Below are positions 51,662 through 60,613 of a DNA stretch of 64,000 nt, one piece after another. The DNA is from Nostoc sp. KVJ3 (GTDB taxonomy: Bacteria > Cyanobacteriota > Cyanobacteriia > Cyanobacteriales > Nostocaceae). Position 1 is the first letter of the stretch, and every line of letters starts with the position of its first letter. The position numbers and the translations under genes are program-made. Where the stretch lies: assembly GCF_026127265.1 (NCBI RefSeq), contig NZ_WWFG01000001.1:3709501-3773500 (forward strand), in the 5' to 3' direction. The notes under the pieces were generated by a model. That model was given only the letters and a program-made list of their open reading frames with translations, made no database searches and was not told the origin of the DNA.

Positions 51662-53601
51662 CTGACGATAACGCAGATATGCGCGATTACGTCAAACGGC
51701 TATTAAGTCAGCAGTATGAGGTCGAATCAGTGGCAGACGGTTTAGCGGCTTTGGATTCTGCTCGTGGGTGTGTCCCAGACTTGGTACTGACAGACGTAAT
51801 GATGCCTGGATTAGATGGCTTTGGACTCCTGCAAGAATTGCGAACCGATCCGCAGACGCAAAAAGTTCCGATCATTCTGCTGTCGGCGCGGGCGGGAGAA
51901 GAGGCACGGGTGGAAGGGTTAGAAGCGGGAGCCGATGATTACTTAATTAAACCCTTTTCGGCTCGGGAATTGTTAGCGCGGGTAGAGGCAGCCCTCAAAA
52001 TGGCTCGTCTCCGCGAGGAGGCAATGCAACGAGAACAAGGACTACGGATTGAAGCTGAGGTTGCGAAAGCACACTTAGAAACTGTCCTGGCTGGTATCCA
52101 AGACCAGTTTTATGTGTTGGATCGGGAGTGGCGTTATACCTTTGTTAACGATCGCGTAGCAGATGTTGTGGGCATCCCAAAGGAAGATTTACTAGGTAGG
52201 ATCCTTTGGGAAGTATTTCCTGATATGGTTAAAACCGAATTTTATACCCAAGTTCATCGAGCGATCGCCCAACAGAACGTTGTTCGCTTTGAATACTTTT
52301 ATACCCCTTGGCAACGCTGGTTTGAGAATCGCATCTACCCTTTTGGTGAAGGAGTAAGCATTTTTGTTACAGAAATTAGCGATCGCAAAACAACAGAAGC
52401 CGAACGCGATCGCCTTCTGGAACTTGAGCAAGCTGCGAGAACTGAAGCCGAAACAGCCAACCGGATAAAAGATGAGTTTTTGGCGGTGCTTTCCCATGAA
52501 TTGCGATCGCCTCTCAATCCTATTCTTGGTTGGGCGAGACTCTTACAAACTCGTAAATTTCAACCAGCAGAGATTAATAAAGCGATTGCAACCATCGAGC
52601 GCAATGCTAAATTACAAGCGCAACTAATTGAAGACTTGCTTGATGTCTCTCGGATCTTACAAGGTAAACTCAACCTTAATATGTTTCCCGTCAACCTAGT
52701 GTCTGTTATTGAGGCGGGATTGGAGACAGTGCATTTGGCAGCAGAGGCTAAAGAGATTCAAATTCACACAATGCTGGATGCTTCCTTCGGGCAAGTTTTG
52801 GGTGATTCTGGTCGTTTACAACAAGTAATCTGGAATCTGTTATCTAATGCCGTTAAATTCACTCCTGAAGGAGGAAAAATTGAGATTCAACTAGAGCGCA
52901 TTGATACTCAAGCTCAAATTACTGTCAGTGATACAGGTAAGGGAATTAGCCCGGAATTTCTCCCTTATGTATTTGAATATTTTCGTCAGGCTGATGGCAC
53001 AACAACCCGAAGGTTTGGTGGGTTGGGATTAGGGTTAGCAATTGTCCGTCATCTGATAGAATTACACGGTGGCACGATTTGGGCTGAAAGTTTAGGGGAA
53101 GGGCAAGGAGCTATTTTTACAGTTAGGCTACCGCTCATCAAAAAAGAGTTAAGCCCACAACAACAGATAAATGATGCTCTAAATACCTCTTTGACAGATG
53201 AAATCCTTACAGGCATTGAAATTTTAGTTGTGGACGATGACGATGATACCCGTGAGTTCCACACATTTGTGCTAGAACAGGCTGGAGCAAGGGTAATTGC
53301 TGCGGCATCGGCAAAAGAAGCACTGCAAGTATTGGCAGAGTCACAACCAGATATTATGCTCAGTGATATTGGAATGCCAGAGATCGATGGCTATATGCTG
53401 ATGCGTCAAATTAAAGTATTGCAAGCAAAGCAAGCTAAACAGATTCCTGCGATCGCCTTAACTGCTTATGCCGGAGAAATCAACCAGCAACAAGCACTCA
53501 AATCAGGATTTCACAGGCATCTGTCCAAACCAGTTGAACCAGATGAGTTAGTTAAGGCAATTGCAACTCTGATTGGTAGGAGTGACGACTCTCACCGCTA
53601 A
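51469..53601 (+). CDS. C-terminal part of the broken hybrid kinase (REC-PAS-HisKA-HATPase-REC)
   Basis: A 710-codon frame overlapping the previous piece by 193 bases. Its first 60 codons are only the minisatellite read in another frame (PCLPRLPYLPCLPYLPYLP). Real homology starts near 51648 with RILLADDNADMRDYVKRLLS, a receiver whose phospho-Asp is in LVLTDVMMPGLDGFGL. Then come a PAS domain (about 205-320), HisKA with LAVLSHELRSPLNPILG (His near 345), HATPase (about 445-560) and a last receiver with MLSDIGMPEIDGYMLMRQ. This half is a close relative of the kinase at 2654. Any expression alone would need an internal start. Confidence 0.78.
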   Translation: MATGRREQGKQGEKRSRGRRNSSRRVHIIYRFFPCLPRLPYLPCLPYLPYLPCPPASPTPRILLADDNADMRDYVKRLLSQQYEVESVADGLAALDSARGCVPDLVLTDVMMPGLDGFGLLQELRTDPQTQKVPIILLSARAGEEARVEGLEAGADDYLIKPFSARELLARVEAALKMARLREEAMQREQGLRIEAEVAKAHLETVLAGIQDQFYVLDREWRYTFVNDRVADVVGIPKEDLLGRILWEVFPDMVKTEFYTQVHRAIAQQNVVRFEYFYTPWQRWFENRIYPFGEGVSIFVTEISDRKTTEAERDRLLELEQAARTEAETANRIKDEFLAVLSHELRSPLNPILGWARLLQTRKFQPAEINKAIATIERNAKLQAQLIEDLLDVSRILQGKLNLNMFPVNLVSVIEAGLETVHLAAEAKEIQIHTMLDASFGQVLGDSGRLQQVIWNLLSNAVKFTPEGGKIEIQLERIDTQAQITVSDTGKGISPEFLPYVFEYFRQADGTTTRRFGGLGLGLAIVRHLIELHGGTIWAESLGEGQGAIFTVRLPLIKKELSPQQQINDALNTSLTDEILTGIEILVVDDDDDTREFHTFVLEQAGARVIAAASAKEALQVLAESQPDIMLSDIGMPEIDGYMLMRQIKVLQAKQAKQIPAIALTAYAGEINQQQALKSGFHRHLSKPVEPDELVKAIATLIGRSDDSHR
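51481..51655. repeat. 9-bp minisatellite and inverted purine/pyrimidine tract in the kinase
   Basis: The left part is purine-rich (AGCAGGGGAAGCAGGGGGAG, twice). The right part is pyrimidine-rich with about eleven 9-bp units of CCTCCCCTR-type sequence and short C-runs. The two halves can pair. The tract sits between the HATPase and receiver domains, exactly where the frame breaks. Confidence 0.8.
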
Positions 53602-53822
53602 TTGCAAGCAATGTAGCGGGAGCATCTAACCTCGCAGCTAGAATTTGCTGATTCACGGGTCTGGTATTCCAGTAACCTCCACAGCCAGCAACGATGCGTC
53701 CACACCGCTGTTTTGTACAAGAAACCAAAGTTTTGTACAACCAAGGTAACTGATTTTACGCAACCAACCTAACAGATAAAATCTGTATTTCTGGATGCAA
53801 CCCCATATCAGTTTTCAAGGTT

Positions 53823-53883
53823 CAGTCCGTTCAATTGGGATGAGAGTTTCCCGGTCTTCGACCTGAACGGTGGACTACTGACT
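53823..53883. ncRNA. Candidate structured RNA (three-way junction)
   Basis: An outer stem CCGTTCA/TGAACGG extends through AGT/ACT with a small bulge. Inside are two short hairpins, GGGA/TCCC and GGTC-TTC-GACC. No coding frame crosses it. Strand is not determinable, because stems read equally in both directions. It lies in a 1.3-kb gene-free stretch. Confidence 0.35.
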
Positions 53884-53954
53884 CGATCTCTTTAATTATA
53901 CCCTAAAATCCTTGCTACACAAAGGTTTTAAACTATGAAGATTACAAAAAGATT

Positions 53955-53989
53955 GGTAAATATAAGGGTATCGAACCCTTGTATTTACC
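53955..53989 (-). other. tRNA-minihelix-like hairpin
   Basis: On the minus strand GGTAAATA pairs with TATTTACC, followed inward by one C/A mismatch and AAGGG/CCCTT closing the loop TTCGATA. That is an eight-pair acceptor-like stem stacked on a T arm with a tRNA-type loop, without D and anticodon arms. A discriminator-like A follows. It may be the remnant of a tRNA or a tRNA-like signal. Confidence 0.4.
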
Positions 53990-54297
53990 CCGGAGGCTTT
54001 GATGGGAATGATTAATACATTGAATTTTTCTCGCCGACTTACTTAAATTCATGTAAAAAATATGGAAATTAGTTTGTAGCGAATGTAAAAAACGTCTTTA
54101 AAAACTTTTAATTAGAGTACTCCAAGTAAAAAAATGCCCAATTTTCATTGCGAGCGTTCGCGAAGCGTCTCGTAGAGAAACGAAGCAATCCCAAGGGCTG
54201 TGATTGCTTCGCTTCGCTCGCAATGACGGGCTTTGGATCATTTATTTTTTGAAACACTATTATTTAGATAACTGGCATTAAACCATTATATACAAAA

Positions 54298-54540
54298 AGA
54301 CCAGCCTCCCACAGCTGGTCTAGAAAATGTTTTTTGCGTTGTCTTCTCAAGAGAGTTAAAACCCAATTGCGCGTTCCCAAAATGCAACGGGCAACTTTTC
54401 TTAACAATATTGTAACAGTGAACACAGATTTTTCCTGAATATTCATCAAAAAAAGATATTAACAAAGCTAAAAAGCCTCTATCTATTAGAATAATTCAGT
54501 AGATCCCAGGGTATAGTCTGACAAGGCCATAGGCACTGGA
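54298..54540 (-). ncRNA. Candidate small RNA ending in a terminator
   Basis: On the minus strand AGACCAGC-TGTGGGAG-GCTGGTCT followed by TTTTTG (about 54294-54322) is a strong intrinsic terminator with no gene upstream of it on that strand within 600 bases. The preceding 220 bases are a plausible small transcript. A 60-codon frame (from 54449) crosses the terminator, so it is less likely to be the product. The rest of 53602-54936 holds only dispersed palindromes. Confidence 0.35.
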
Positions 54541-54936
54541 AGCAGAAAAGAAATAAATGACTTATGTCCCAATACGCTTGGGTTATACCATTTCACAAAA
54601 ACCTTAATCTGCGGAGGTTAGGGAGCCACTGCGCCCTTGCGGTTTCCGGGGAAGCAAGCTACGCGCAGCGTCTCCCCTTGTGAGAAGCAAGTGGCGTTTG
54701 AGGAACGAAACCCAACATTAAAGGTTATACCAATTCAATTAATGATTGCAACACATCTTTGGGTTAAGACGCGATGAATCGCATCTCTACAAGTGGTACA
54801 AATGGTACAGATGATCTTAAGGGCACAGCATTGATGTTTCCCTATCTGTGTATTTCATTTACCTGAAAAACGCTGTATATCCAATATTTCAGTTCGCGAT
54901 CGCTCGGTACAAGTGCCCCATCTCCAATACCCATAA

Positions 54937-56664
54937 CTAATTCCCAATGACTATTTGTGGTTTTCCCCAGAGAATACTCTCTTGCTTGTAAATTGCAATT
55001 CCCGGTTTTGCTCCTTTAGGTTTGTAGACGTGTTTTAGCTGGGTGTAAACTACTGGTACTTGCTCACTCTGACGGGCACGACTATAGTAAGCGGCAAGAT
55101 TAGCTACAAATTGCAAATCAGCTTCTTCTGCAACAGCACCGGGTTCTAGACGTAGTAGTAGATGGCTCCCTGGAATTTCTTGAGCGTGGAACCAGATGTC
55201 ATAATCCCCAGCTACACGAAAAGTTAATTGGTCATTTTGGCGATTGTTACGACCAATTAATACCTCAAAGCCACTAGGAGTAAGATAACGATGAAAGTTG
55301 GTACTGGGGGCTTCGTTTGCGCTACGGCTGCGATATTCTGGATCTTCTAGATACTTTTGCCCAATCAACTCTTCACGAATTTCTTCTAAAGCTCGCAAAT
55401 CTTCTGCTGTTTGGTAGGTGTCTATTTGAGCGATCGCAGCTTCTACTTGTTCTAAATACTCAATTTCTGTCTGCACTTCTAATAGTAGGGGTTCCACAGC
55501 AGAACGAGCGCGTTTCAGCTTTTGATGTTGTTTATAAAGACTTTGGGCATTTTGGACAGCATTTTTATCTGGCTGAAGAGCGATCGCTACTGGCAAATTT
55601 GTCTCAAAATCAGCCAGGATAATTTCTTTCATCCCTGGTTCCCAATTTTGCAGGTGAGCCATCAATAAATCAGCTTTTTGTCGATACTCATCGGCTCGAT
55701 CTGATTGCTGTAAGCGTGTTTTAAAAGTTTGAGCTTTATTGCGTAATTTCACCAGGATATTATGCAATTTCTGACTCAACTGATGGCGCAATTGAGAAAA
55801 TAATTGTTGGTCAATTTGGTTACTATAGTAACGATTGAGCAACTCCTGAACATTTTTAACTTTTTCAACTCCACCCCAACCCATTACGGTGTAGCCATCT
55901 TTTGTCCAAGCGGGTTGAAATTTCTTGGAATCTAAGGCTTGTAGCCATTCTTGCCAACGCTCAAACAGCCGTCGCCAATCTTCGGGGTTGAGAGTATCGG
56001 TAGATGTTTCTGGTGCGATATTTGCTTCTAACAGCATTAACTCTAGTAATGCTGCACTCAAGCCACTATAACTTTTTAGTAATTGCCGCTTGATTGCTCC
56101 TGGTACTAAACTTACCCGTTCTTGCCAACGCTCTTGAGATTCGCTGAAACTGGGGACAGTTCCAGTGAGTTTTGGTGGTGTTTCATAAGGTTGTCCGGTT
56201 TGGATGGGACGGACACTAGATTGTTGCTGACTGACTTGATGAGCAGCAGTGATAATTATATTGCTAGCGTCGGTAAGAATGACGTTGCTATATTTGCCCA
56301 TGATTTCTGCATAGACATGATACAGGGCACTTTCTCCGGGACGACGGGCAAATTGCAAATCAATCACCCGCTCCCAAGGGGCGATCGCTTCAATACCCAC
56401 CAGCGCCAAACCACCCAGTTGGTGTATCAGTTGTTGGCTAAAGGTAAAAGTATCTGGCGATCGCGGTGGCGGATCGCCAATGCAAATATGTGCCGCTTGG
56501 GGATGCCAAGAAACTTGTAGCCAATCACGCTGTTTCAGGGTGCGTAATGCTATGGCAATAGTGTAGCGATCGCGCTGATAAACCTGTTCTGTCCGCGAGG
56601 GCAGCCAGTTAGCGCGTATTTCGCTACAAGTAGCTGTAAGGGTGGTGAAGTCAACTGGTTGCAT
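54937..56664 (-). CDS. rqcH: Rqc2-type NFACT RNA-binding protein
   Basis: A 575-residue protein of ribosome-associated quality control. RqcH binds stalled 50S subunits and directs addition of Ala tails. Features: N-terminal NFACT-N domain (MQPVDFTTLTATCSEIRANW ... DPPPRSPDTFTFSQQLIHQL), long middle coiled coil (about 285-440, QLRHQLSQKLHNILVKLRNK) and C-terminal NFACT-R domain with FEVLIGRNNRQNDQLTFRVA, DYDIWFHAQEIPGSHLLLRL and KHVYKPKGAKPGIAIYKQE. Bacterial members were formerly called fibronectin-binding proteins. Start ATG. It is transcribed alone. Confidence 0.93.
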   Translation of the reverse strand: MQPVDFTTLTATCSEIRANWLPSRTEQVYQRDRYTIAIALRTLKQRDWLQVSWHPQAAHICIGDPPPRSPDTFTFSQQLIHQLGGLALVGIEAIAPWERVIDLQFARRPGESALYHVYAEIMGKYSNVILTDASNIIITAAHQVSQQQSSVRPIQTGQPYETPPKLTGTVPSFSESQERWQERVSLVPGAIKRQLLKSYSGLSAALLELMLLEANIAPETSTDTLNPEDWRRLFERWQEWLQALDSKKFQPAWTKDGYTVMGWGGVEKVKNVQELLNRYYSNQIDQQLFSQLRHQLSQKLHNILVKLRNKAQTFKTRLQQSDRADEYRQKADLLMAHLQNWEPGMKEIILADFETNLPVAIALQPDKNAVQNAQSLYKQHQKLKRARSAVEPLLLEVQTEIEYLEQVEAAIAQIDTYQTAEDLRALEEIREELIGQKYLEDPEYRSRSANEAPSTNFHRYLTPSGFEVLIGRNNRQNDQLTFRVAGDYDIWFHAQEIPGSHLLLRLEPGAVAEEADLQFVANLAAYYSRARQSEQVPVVYTQLKHVYKPKGAKPGIAIYKQESILWGKPQIVIGN

Positions 56665-56835
56665 AGCCGTTCGCGTTCAAAGGTCGATGCTCAGTATACT
56701 TCCATCATCTCTAATATTGATATTAATGTAGGCATCACATTGATCCCCAAAGAAATGTAGAGACGCAAAATTTTGCATCTCTCTACAAAAATCGGTATTT
56801 ACGATGATTTTATCCGCAGTGTATTAGGTTGCTGG

Positions 56836-58164
56836 TTATTTAGCGATCAATGCAGGTTCCTTTGCTGATGGCTCTAATAATTGGGTGTAAAGTTCGCCTA
56901 ACTGAACTGCTACGCCATGCCAACTAAATTTACTTTCAACGCGCTTTCTGCCAGCTTTACCTAATTCGTCTCGCCACTCTGGATCTAAGAGAATTCGGTC
57001 AATGGCAGACGCAAAAGCACTTACATTTTGTGGTGGTGCCAATAAACCAGTTTCTTCATTAACTACAGTAAACTGAAGTCCACCAACATCGCTAGCCACA
57101 ACTGGAGTACCGCTTGCCATCGCTTCGATCGCTACGAGTCCAAAGGGTTCGTAGTGACTAGGAACAACGCAAACATCGGCAGCCGCGTAATAAGTTGGTA
57201 AAATATCTTGACTGAGACGACCAGCAAAGGTAGTCAAGTCAGAGATTCCTAAGTCATTGACGATTTGCTCAATGCGATCGCGCTCAAGGCCGTCGCTGTT
57301 ACCTGGAGTACTACCACCACCAATAATTAGTTTGAAATTCTTGGAGTCGCGTAACCCAGACTCGTTTACTGCACGCACTAGGGTTTCTATACCTTTGCGT
57401 TGGTCAAAACGTCCTACATATAGTACAACTTTAGCCTCTTTCACAATCCCAAATTCAGCCCTAGCTGCTTCTCTGCCAATGGAACCAAAGCGCTGAATAT
57501 CTGTACCGCAGGGAATGATGTCAATATTGCCTTCAGTGGAAACTAGCGATCGCATGTGTTGCTGTTCTTGTGGACTTGTGGCTACAATTCGCTCTGCTGT
57601 TTCCAACACCTGTTTTTCTACAGCTAATCGCTGATTGGCAATCAGAGGAATATTTTCTATAGTGTTATACTTCACTGCTCCTAATGAGTGGTACGTATGA
57701 ACTTGCTTACTCTCTTGGATTTTCTTTAACTGCATCCCCACCCAACTAGAGAGCCAATAGTTAGTGTGAACTAACTGGTATGTAATGTCATTTTTTACTT
57801 GAAATTTCAGGAAATTATCAACAAATTCTGGCAGATATTCAAAAATTTCATCTCGCGGTACAAACTCAATCGGCCCAGCTTTTAAACGAATAGTTCGACA
57901 ATTATCGCTATGTTCAATAATCAAGTCTTGCTCTAGACTCACTTTGCGGGTAAACATATCAACTTGCCATCCCAGCCGCGCTAGTGCTTCACCCACTTGG
58001 CGCACATAAACATTTTGTCCCCCAGCTTCTTCTTTCCCTATTTCAATCGCCGGATCACCGTGGACGGAAATCAAGGCGATACGTTTTTCGGTAGTAGAGT
58101 TCATAGTTTGAGTGTTTGCTGATTTTAAAAAAGTTTTAGGCAATTCCAAGTTCGTGTTTAGCAC
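56836..58164 (-). CDS. GT4-family glycosyltransferase (GT-B fold)
   Basis: A 442-residue cytoplasmic enzyme. N-terminal donor/acceptor region: KRIALISVHGDPAIEIGKEE then AGGQNVYVRQVGEALARLGW, the GGQ-x-V-Y-V-x loop of the MshA/sucrose-phosphate-synthase group. C-terminal GT4 motif: VVPSHYEPFGLVAIEAMASG (E-x7-E, near 335-354) and TPVVASDVGGLQFTV. The acceptor is not deducible. The start may be GTG at 58164, which is preceded by CAGGAAA, or ATG at 58104, where the conserved region begins (MNSTTEKRIALISVHG). About 600 bases of AT-rich spacer with repeats lie upstream. Confidence 0.88.
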   Translation of the reverse strand: MLNTNLELPKTFLKSANTQTMNSTTEKRIALISVHGDPAIEIGKEEAGGQNVYVRQVGEALARLGWQVDMFTRKVSLEQDLIIEHSDNCRTIRLKAGPIEFVPRDEIFEYLPEFVDNFLKFQVKNDITYQLVHTNYWLSSWVGMQLKKIQESKQVHTYHSLGAVKYNTIENIPLIANQRLAVEKQVLETAERIVATSPQEQQHMRSLVSTEGNIDIIPCGTDIQRFGSIGREAARAEFGIVKEAKVVLYVGRFDQRKGIETLVRAVNESGLRDSKNFKLIIGGGSTPGNSDGLERDRIEQIVNDLGISDLTTFAGRLSQDILPTYYAAADVCVVPSHYEPFGLVAIEAMASGTPVVASDVGGLQFTVVNEETGLLAPPQNVSAFASAIDRILLDPEWRDELGKAGRKRVESKFSWHGVAVQLGELYTQLLEPSAKEPALIAK

Positions 58165-58377
58165 ACTTTCCTGAATTGTTGAGGAACTTTGATTAATATT
58201 TATTTTAATTTAAGATGTCTAATATTTTTTTACATCTTCTGCCAGAAGTATAGTTGTAAGTTAAGTAATTTATATTTAATTTCTTTAGATATAGAAAAAA
58301 CTATATTTATATTCCATACCTTAGATAGATGAAAATTATATTTAGTGATAGAATATACGCAAGCTTACCCATAAGAG

Positions 58378-58470
58378 TAGTCTGTCAATAAATAATTGAT
58401 GGATAAATTCCCTGTAGAGACGGCGATTTATCGCGTCTCTCTAACCGTCAAAACGAATTTGACAGACTAA
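58378..58470. repeat. MITE-like element, family D (short copy)
   Basis: The ends TAGTCTGTCAA and TTGACAGACTA are perfect inverted repeats and equal those of 11425-11692. The interior carries GAGACG...CGTCTC around GCGATTTATCG. The neighbouring 58165-58759 spacer contains another ACAGAC...GTCTGT palindrome near 58510 and no gene. Confidence 0.7.
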
Positions 58471-58759
58471 TAGTAAATGCATTAATGTGACTTCGATGAA
58501 GTTAATAGTACAGACGCGATTAATCGAGTCTGTAAAAAATCATAAATCTTAGTATAATTTTGTACCTCATAAGCCCTTACCTCTTACATTGAAGTTCAAG
58601 CCAGTTGGCACAGTCAATTCACTCCCTTTGAACTCAAGTTGTATTAAGTAGTAAGAACAACTGTTAAATATTGATGCAAAATTGGGTATTTTATTGAATT
58701 TGCTTCGGAAAGTTTCAGATTATATTTTCAATCATTAATAAATTTCAGGAGCAAATCAG

Positions 58760-59020
58760 GTGTTTACTTCAACCTTACTCGCTGCTGCAACCACACCCTT
58801 GCAATGGAGTCCGACAGTTGGACTGATTATCATTATTGCTAATATCATTGCCATTGCTTTTGGTAAATCAACCATCAAATATCCCAACGCTGAACCAGCA
58901 CTGCCCTCATCTAATCTCTTTGGTGGTTTTGGTTTACCGGCCCTTTTAGCAACCACTGCCTTCGGTCATATCTTAGGAGTGGGCGCTGTTTTGGGGCTGC
59001 ATAACCTGGGAAGAATTTAG
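58760..59020 (+). CDS. psaK: Photosystem I reaction center subunit PsaK
   Basis: An 86-residue thylakoid membrane protein, at the periphery of photosystem I, with two membrane helices. Residues about 17-37 (TPTVGLIIIIANIIAIAFG-type) form the first and about 60-82 the second. The conserved linker NAEPALPSSNLFGGFGLPAL and GHILGVGAVLGLHNLG are characteristic of PsaK. The start is GTG, with AGGAG eight bases upstream. In cyanobacteria PsaK helps state transitions and antenna coupling, and paralogs respond to high light. A terminator follows directly. Confidence 0.95.
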   Translation: MFTSTLLAAATTPLQWSPTVGLIIIIANIIAIAFGKSTIKYPNAEPALPSSNLFGGFGLPALLATTAFGHILGVGAVLGLHNLGRI

Positions 59021-59070
59021 GTTCTTAACCAAGTTAACCTTTATTTGATGATTTTTTTGTCTCCATCTTT

Positions 59071-59103
59071 GAGCCAGAGAGTTAATTTCCTGGCTCTTTT
59101 TTA
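59071..59103 (+). terminator. psaK terminator
   Basis: GAGCCAG/CTGGCTC stem with a 12-base loop, followed by TTTTTTA, 50 bases after the psaK stop. A classic intrinsic terminator. Confidence 0.88.
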
Positions 59104-59191
59104 TCGTAAAAAGGCACAGATTCAACAGCCTAGTCTGAAACTCTCTTTATCATTTACTGGAATGCCCCTTTAGATAATAATAGTTTTCTAA

Positions 59192-59223
59192 TACAAAAAA
59201 GCCCCTATTCATATAAGGGCTTT
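59192..59223 (-). terminator. Terminator for the leftward Mn-catalase gene
   Basis: On the minus strand AAAGCCCTTAT pairs with ATAGGGGCTTT (one G-T pair) and is followed by TTTGT. It lies about 160 bases beyond the catalase stop at 59379. The gap 59224-59378 has nothing else recognisable. Confidence 0.6.
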
Positions 59224-59378
59224 AATTATTGACTATTGACTATGGCTGCCACAAACGAATCTGTGTCTTTCTAACTGTCTAATAACGAATTAAGCCTTTG
59301 CACGTAGAGGATCCTAAAGAAGCGGTACTATTACTTTGATAAGAGCTTCTTCTAGTACTTAAGTTGGTTCCGTTGGAA

Positions 59379-60071
59379 TTAAGAGTGACTTTCTAACGGA
59401 TTAGCAATGTATTTAAAGGTTGGTTCAGAATTCCAAGGGCCACGCTCATCTTTACCATTGTCACTTGTAGATAGGTTGTAGTAGAGAGCAACAGTTTCAT
59501 CTGGCTTAACATTACCAAAAAATGGATCTGTCAACTTACCTAGCGAATCTAGAGCTTTCATAAACATCTGAGTGTGAGAAATTTCTCGTGTCAACAGATG
59601 GACTAAAGTCTCTTGGGTTCCTTTGTCAGTTGCCAACTTAATCAATGATTCGTAAGTCTGACGAGCACCAGCTTCTGCTGCAACGTTAGCTCTTAAATCA
59701 CGCACTACATCTCCACCCTCATTCAAGTAACTTGCAGTCCAAGCAGTACCCTGGCTATCTAGAAAATGAGGCCCAATTCCTCGGACTGCAAAGAGAGTAC
59801 TCTTATAAGCCTCTGTTTGATCCACATTTTTGGTATGAGCTTCAATGAGTTTACCAACCATTTCTAAATGGCTGAATTCCTCGATTGCAATATCTTGAAG
59901 CATGTCTTTAATTCCAGCATTTTCGACATGGAATGATTGAACCCAATATTGCAGGGCTGCACTAAGTTCGCCAGTAGCTCCGCCAAATTGCTCTAGTAGT
60001 AACTGAGCAAAACGAGGGTTTGCTTCACTAACATTAACTGCATGAATAGGCTCTTTCTTGTGAAAAAACAT
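59379..60071 (-). CDS. Manganese catalase
   Basis: A 230-residue cytoplasmic non-heme catalase that breaks down H2O2 with a dimanganese centre. Ferritin-like four-helix bundle with metal ligands: E35 (GELSAALQYW), E64/E65 and H68 (AIEEFSHLEM), then EAGARQTYESL near 133 and REISHTQMF near 167. The C-terminus NSEPTFKYIANPLE resembles other cyanobacterial Mn-catalases (Nostoc/Anabaena KatA/KatB types). Start ATG. Neighbours psaK and GlsB suggest nothing beyond stress context. Confidence 0.93.
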   Translation of the reverse strand: MFFHKKEPIHAVNVSEANPRFAQLLLEQFGGATGELSAALQYWVQSFHVENAGIKDMLQDIAIEEFSHLEMVGKLIEAHTKNVDQTEAYKSTLFAVRGIGPHFLDSQGTAWTASYLNEGGDVVRDLRANVAAEAGARQTYESLIKLATDKGTQETLVHLLTREISHTQMFMKALDSLGKLTDPFFGNVKPDETVALYYNLSTSDNGKDERGPWNSEPTFKYIANPLESHS

Positions 60072-60235
60072 GGATTTACACTTCCAAAAATTATGATGGT
60101 ATGAAACGGATTGATTGGTCTTTTAGAATTTTTCCAAATCGAGCTAATTTATTGTTTTATAGCCGCTCAAAGTGGCTAACTAGAAGACCAACAAAATACA
60201 ATAGTCATCACAGTATTGATAACTACCAATGAGTG

Positions 60236-60328
60236 TAGGACTTACGCAAAATTGTCTCAAAAACCTGATTTGTCGTAGCGGTAATTCATGAATTACCGCT
60301 ACTTCAGAACTTTTTTGCGTAAGTCCTG
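60236..60328. repeat. MITE-like element, family B (complete, GTAGCGGTAATT subtype)
   Basis: The left end TAGGACTTACGCAAAATTG and right end TTTTTTGCGTAAGTCCTG flank the palindrome GTAGCGGTAATT/AATTACCGCTAC. It is almost the exact inverse of the copy at 11453-11545. Confidence 0.85.
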
Positions 60329-60334
60329 GAGTGA

Positions 60335-60613
60335 TTAAGCATTGCTGCTTCTTCTGATTAATCCCCATAGATAAATAGCAACAATTGCGCCAAGCACAGC
60401 CACTAAAATACCAGGAAGAGTTAAACCAGCGCCAGCCGCAGTAATTTGCAGAGTTCCTGTTCTTAATAGGGTAAACAAACCTCCACCAATGAAAGCACCA
60501 ATGATACCTAAAATCATTGTGGAGAGAATTCCGCCGCCTTGATAGCCAGGATAAATAGCTTTAGCGATTGCACCTGCCAGAAGTCCTAAAACTATCCAAG
60601 CAATAATACTCAT
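60335..60613 (-). CDS. GlsB/YeaQ/YmgE family stress-associated membrane protein
   Basis: A 92-residue small membrane protein with three helices rich in Gly. It begins MSIIAWIVLGLLAGAIAKAI, then the conserved YPGYQGGGILSTMILGIIGA and FIGGGLFTLL, typical of the transglycosylase-associated (GlsB) family. Function is unknown; family members are often stress-induced. The family B element begins just beyond the stop. The next leftward gene is Mn-catalase, which supports a stress context only weakly. Confidence 0.92.
   Translation of the reverse strand: MSIIAWIVLGLLAGAIAKAIYPGYQGGGILSTMILGIIGAFIGGGLFTLLRTGTLQITAAGAGLTLPGILVAVLGAIVAIYLWGLIRRSSNA

Noticed and set aside
53552..53740. A 62-codon minus-strand frame overlapping the kinase end
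   Set aside because: It overlaps the antisense of conserved kinase codons and has no ribosome site or protein-like pattern.
54264..54449. A 61-codon frame on the minus strand
   Set aside because: It crosses a strong intrinsic terminator and has no recognisable family; a small RNA is more likely.
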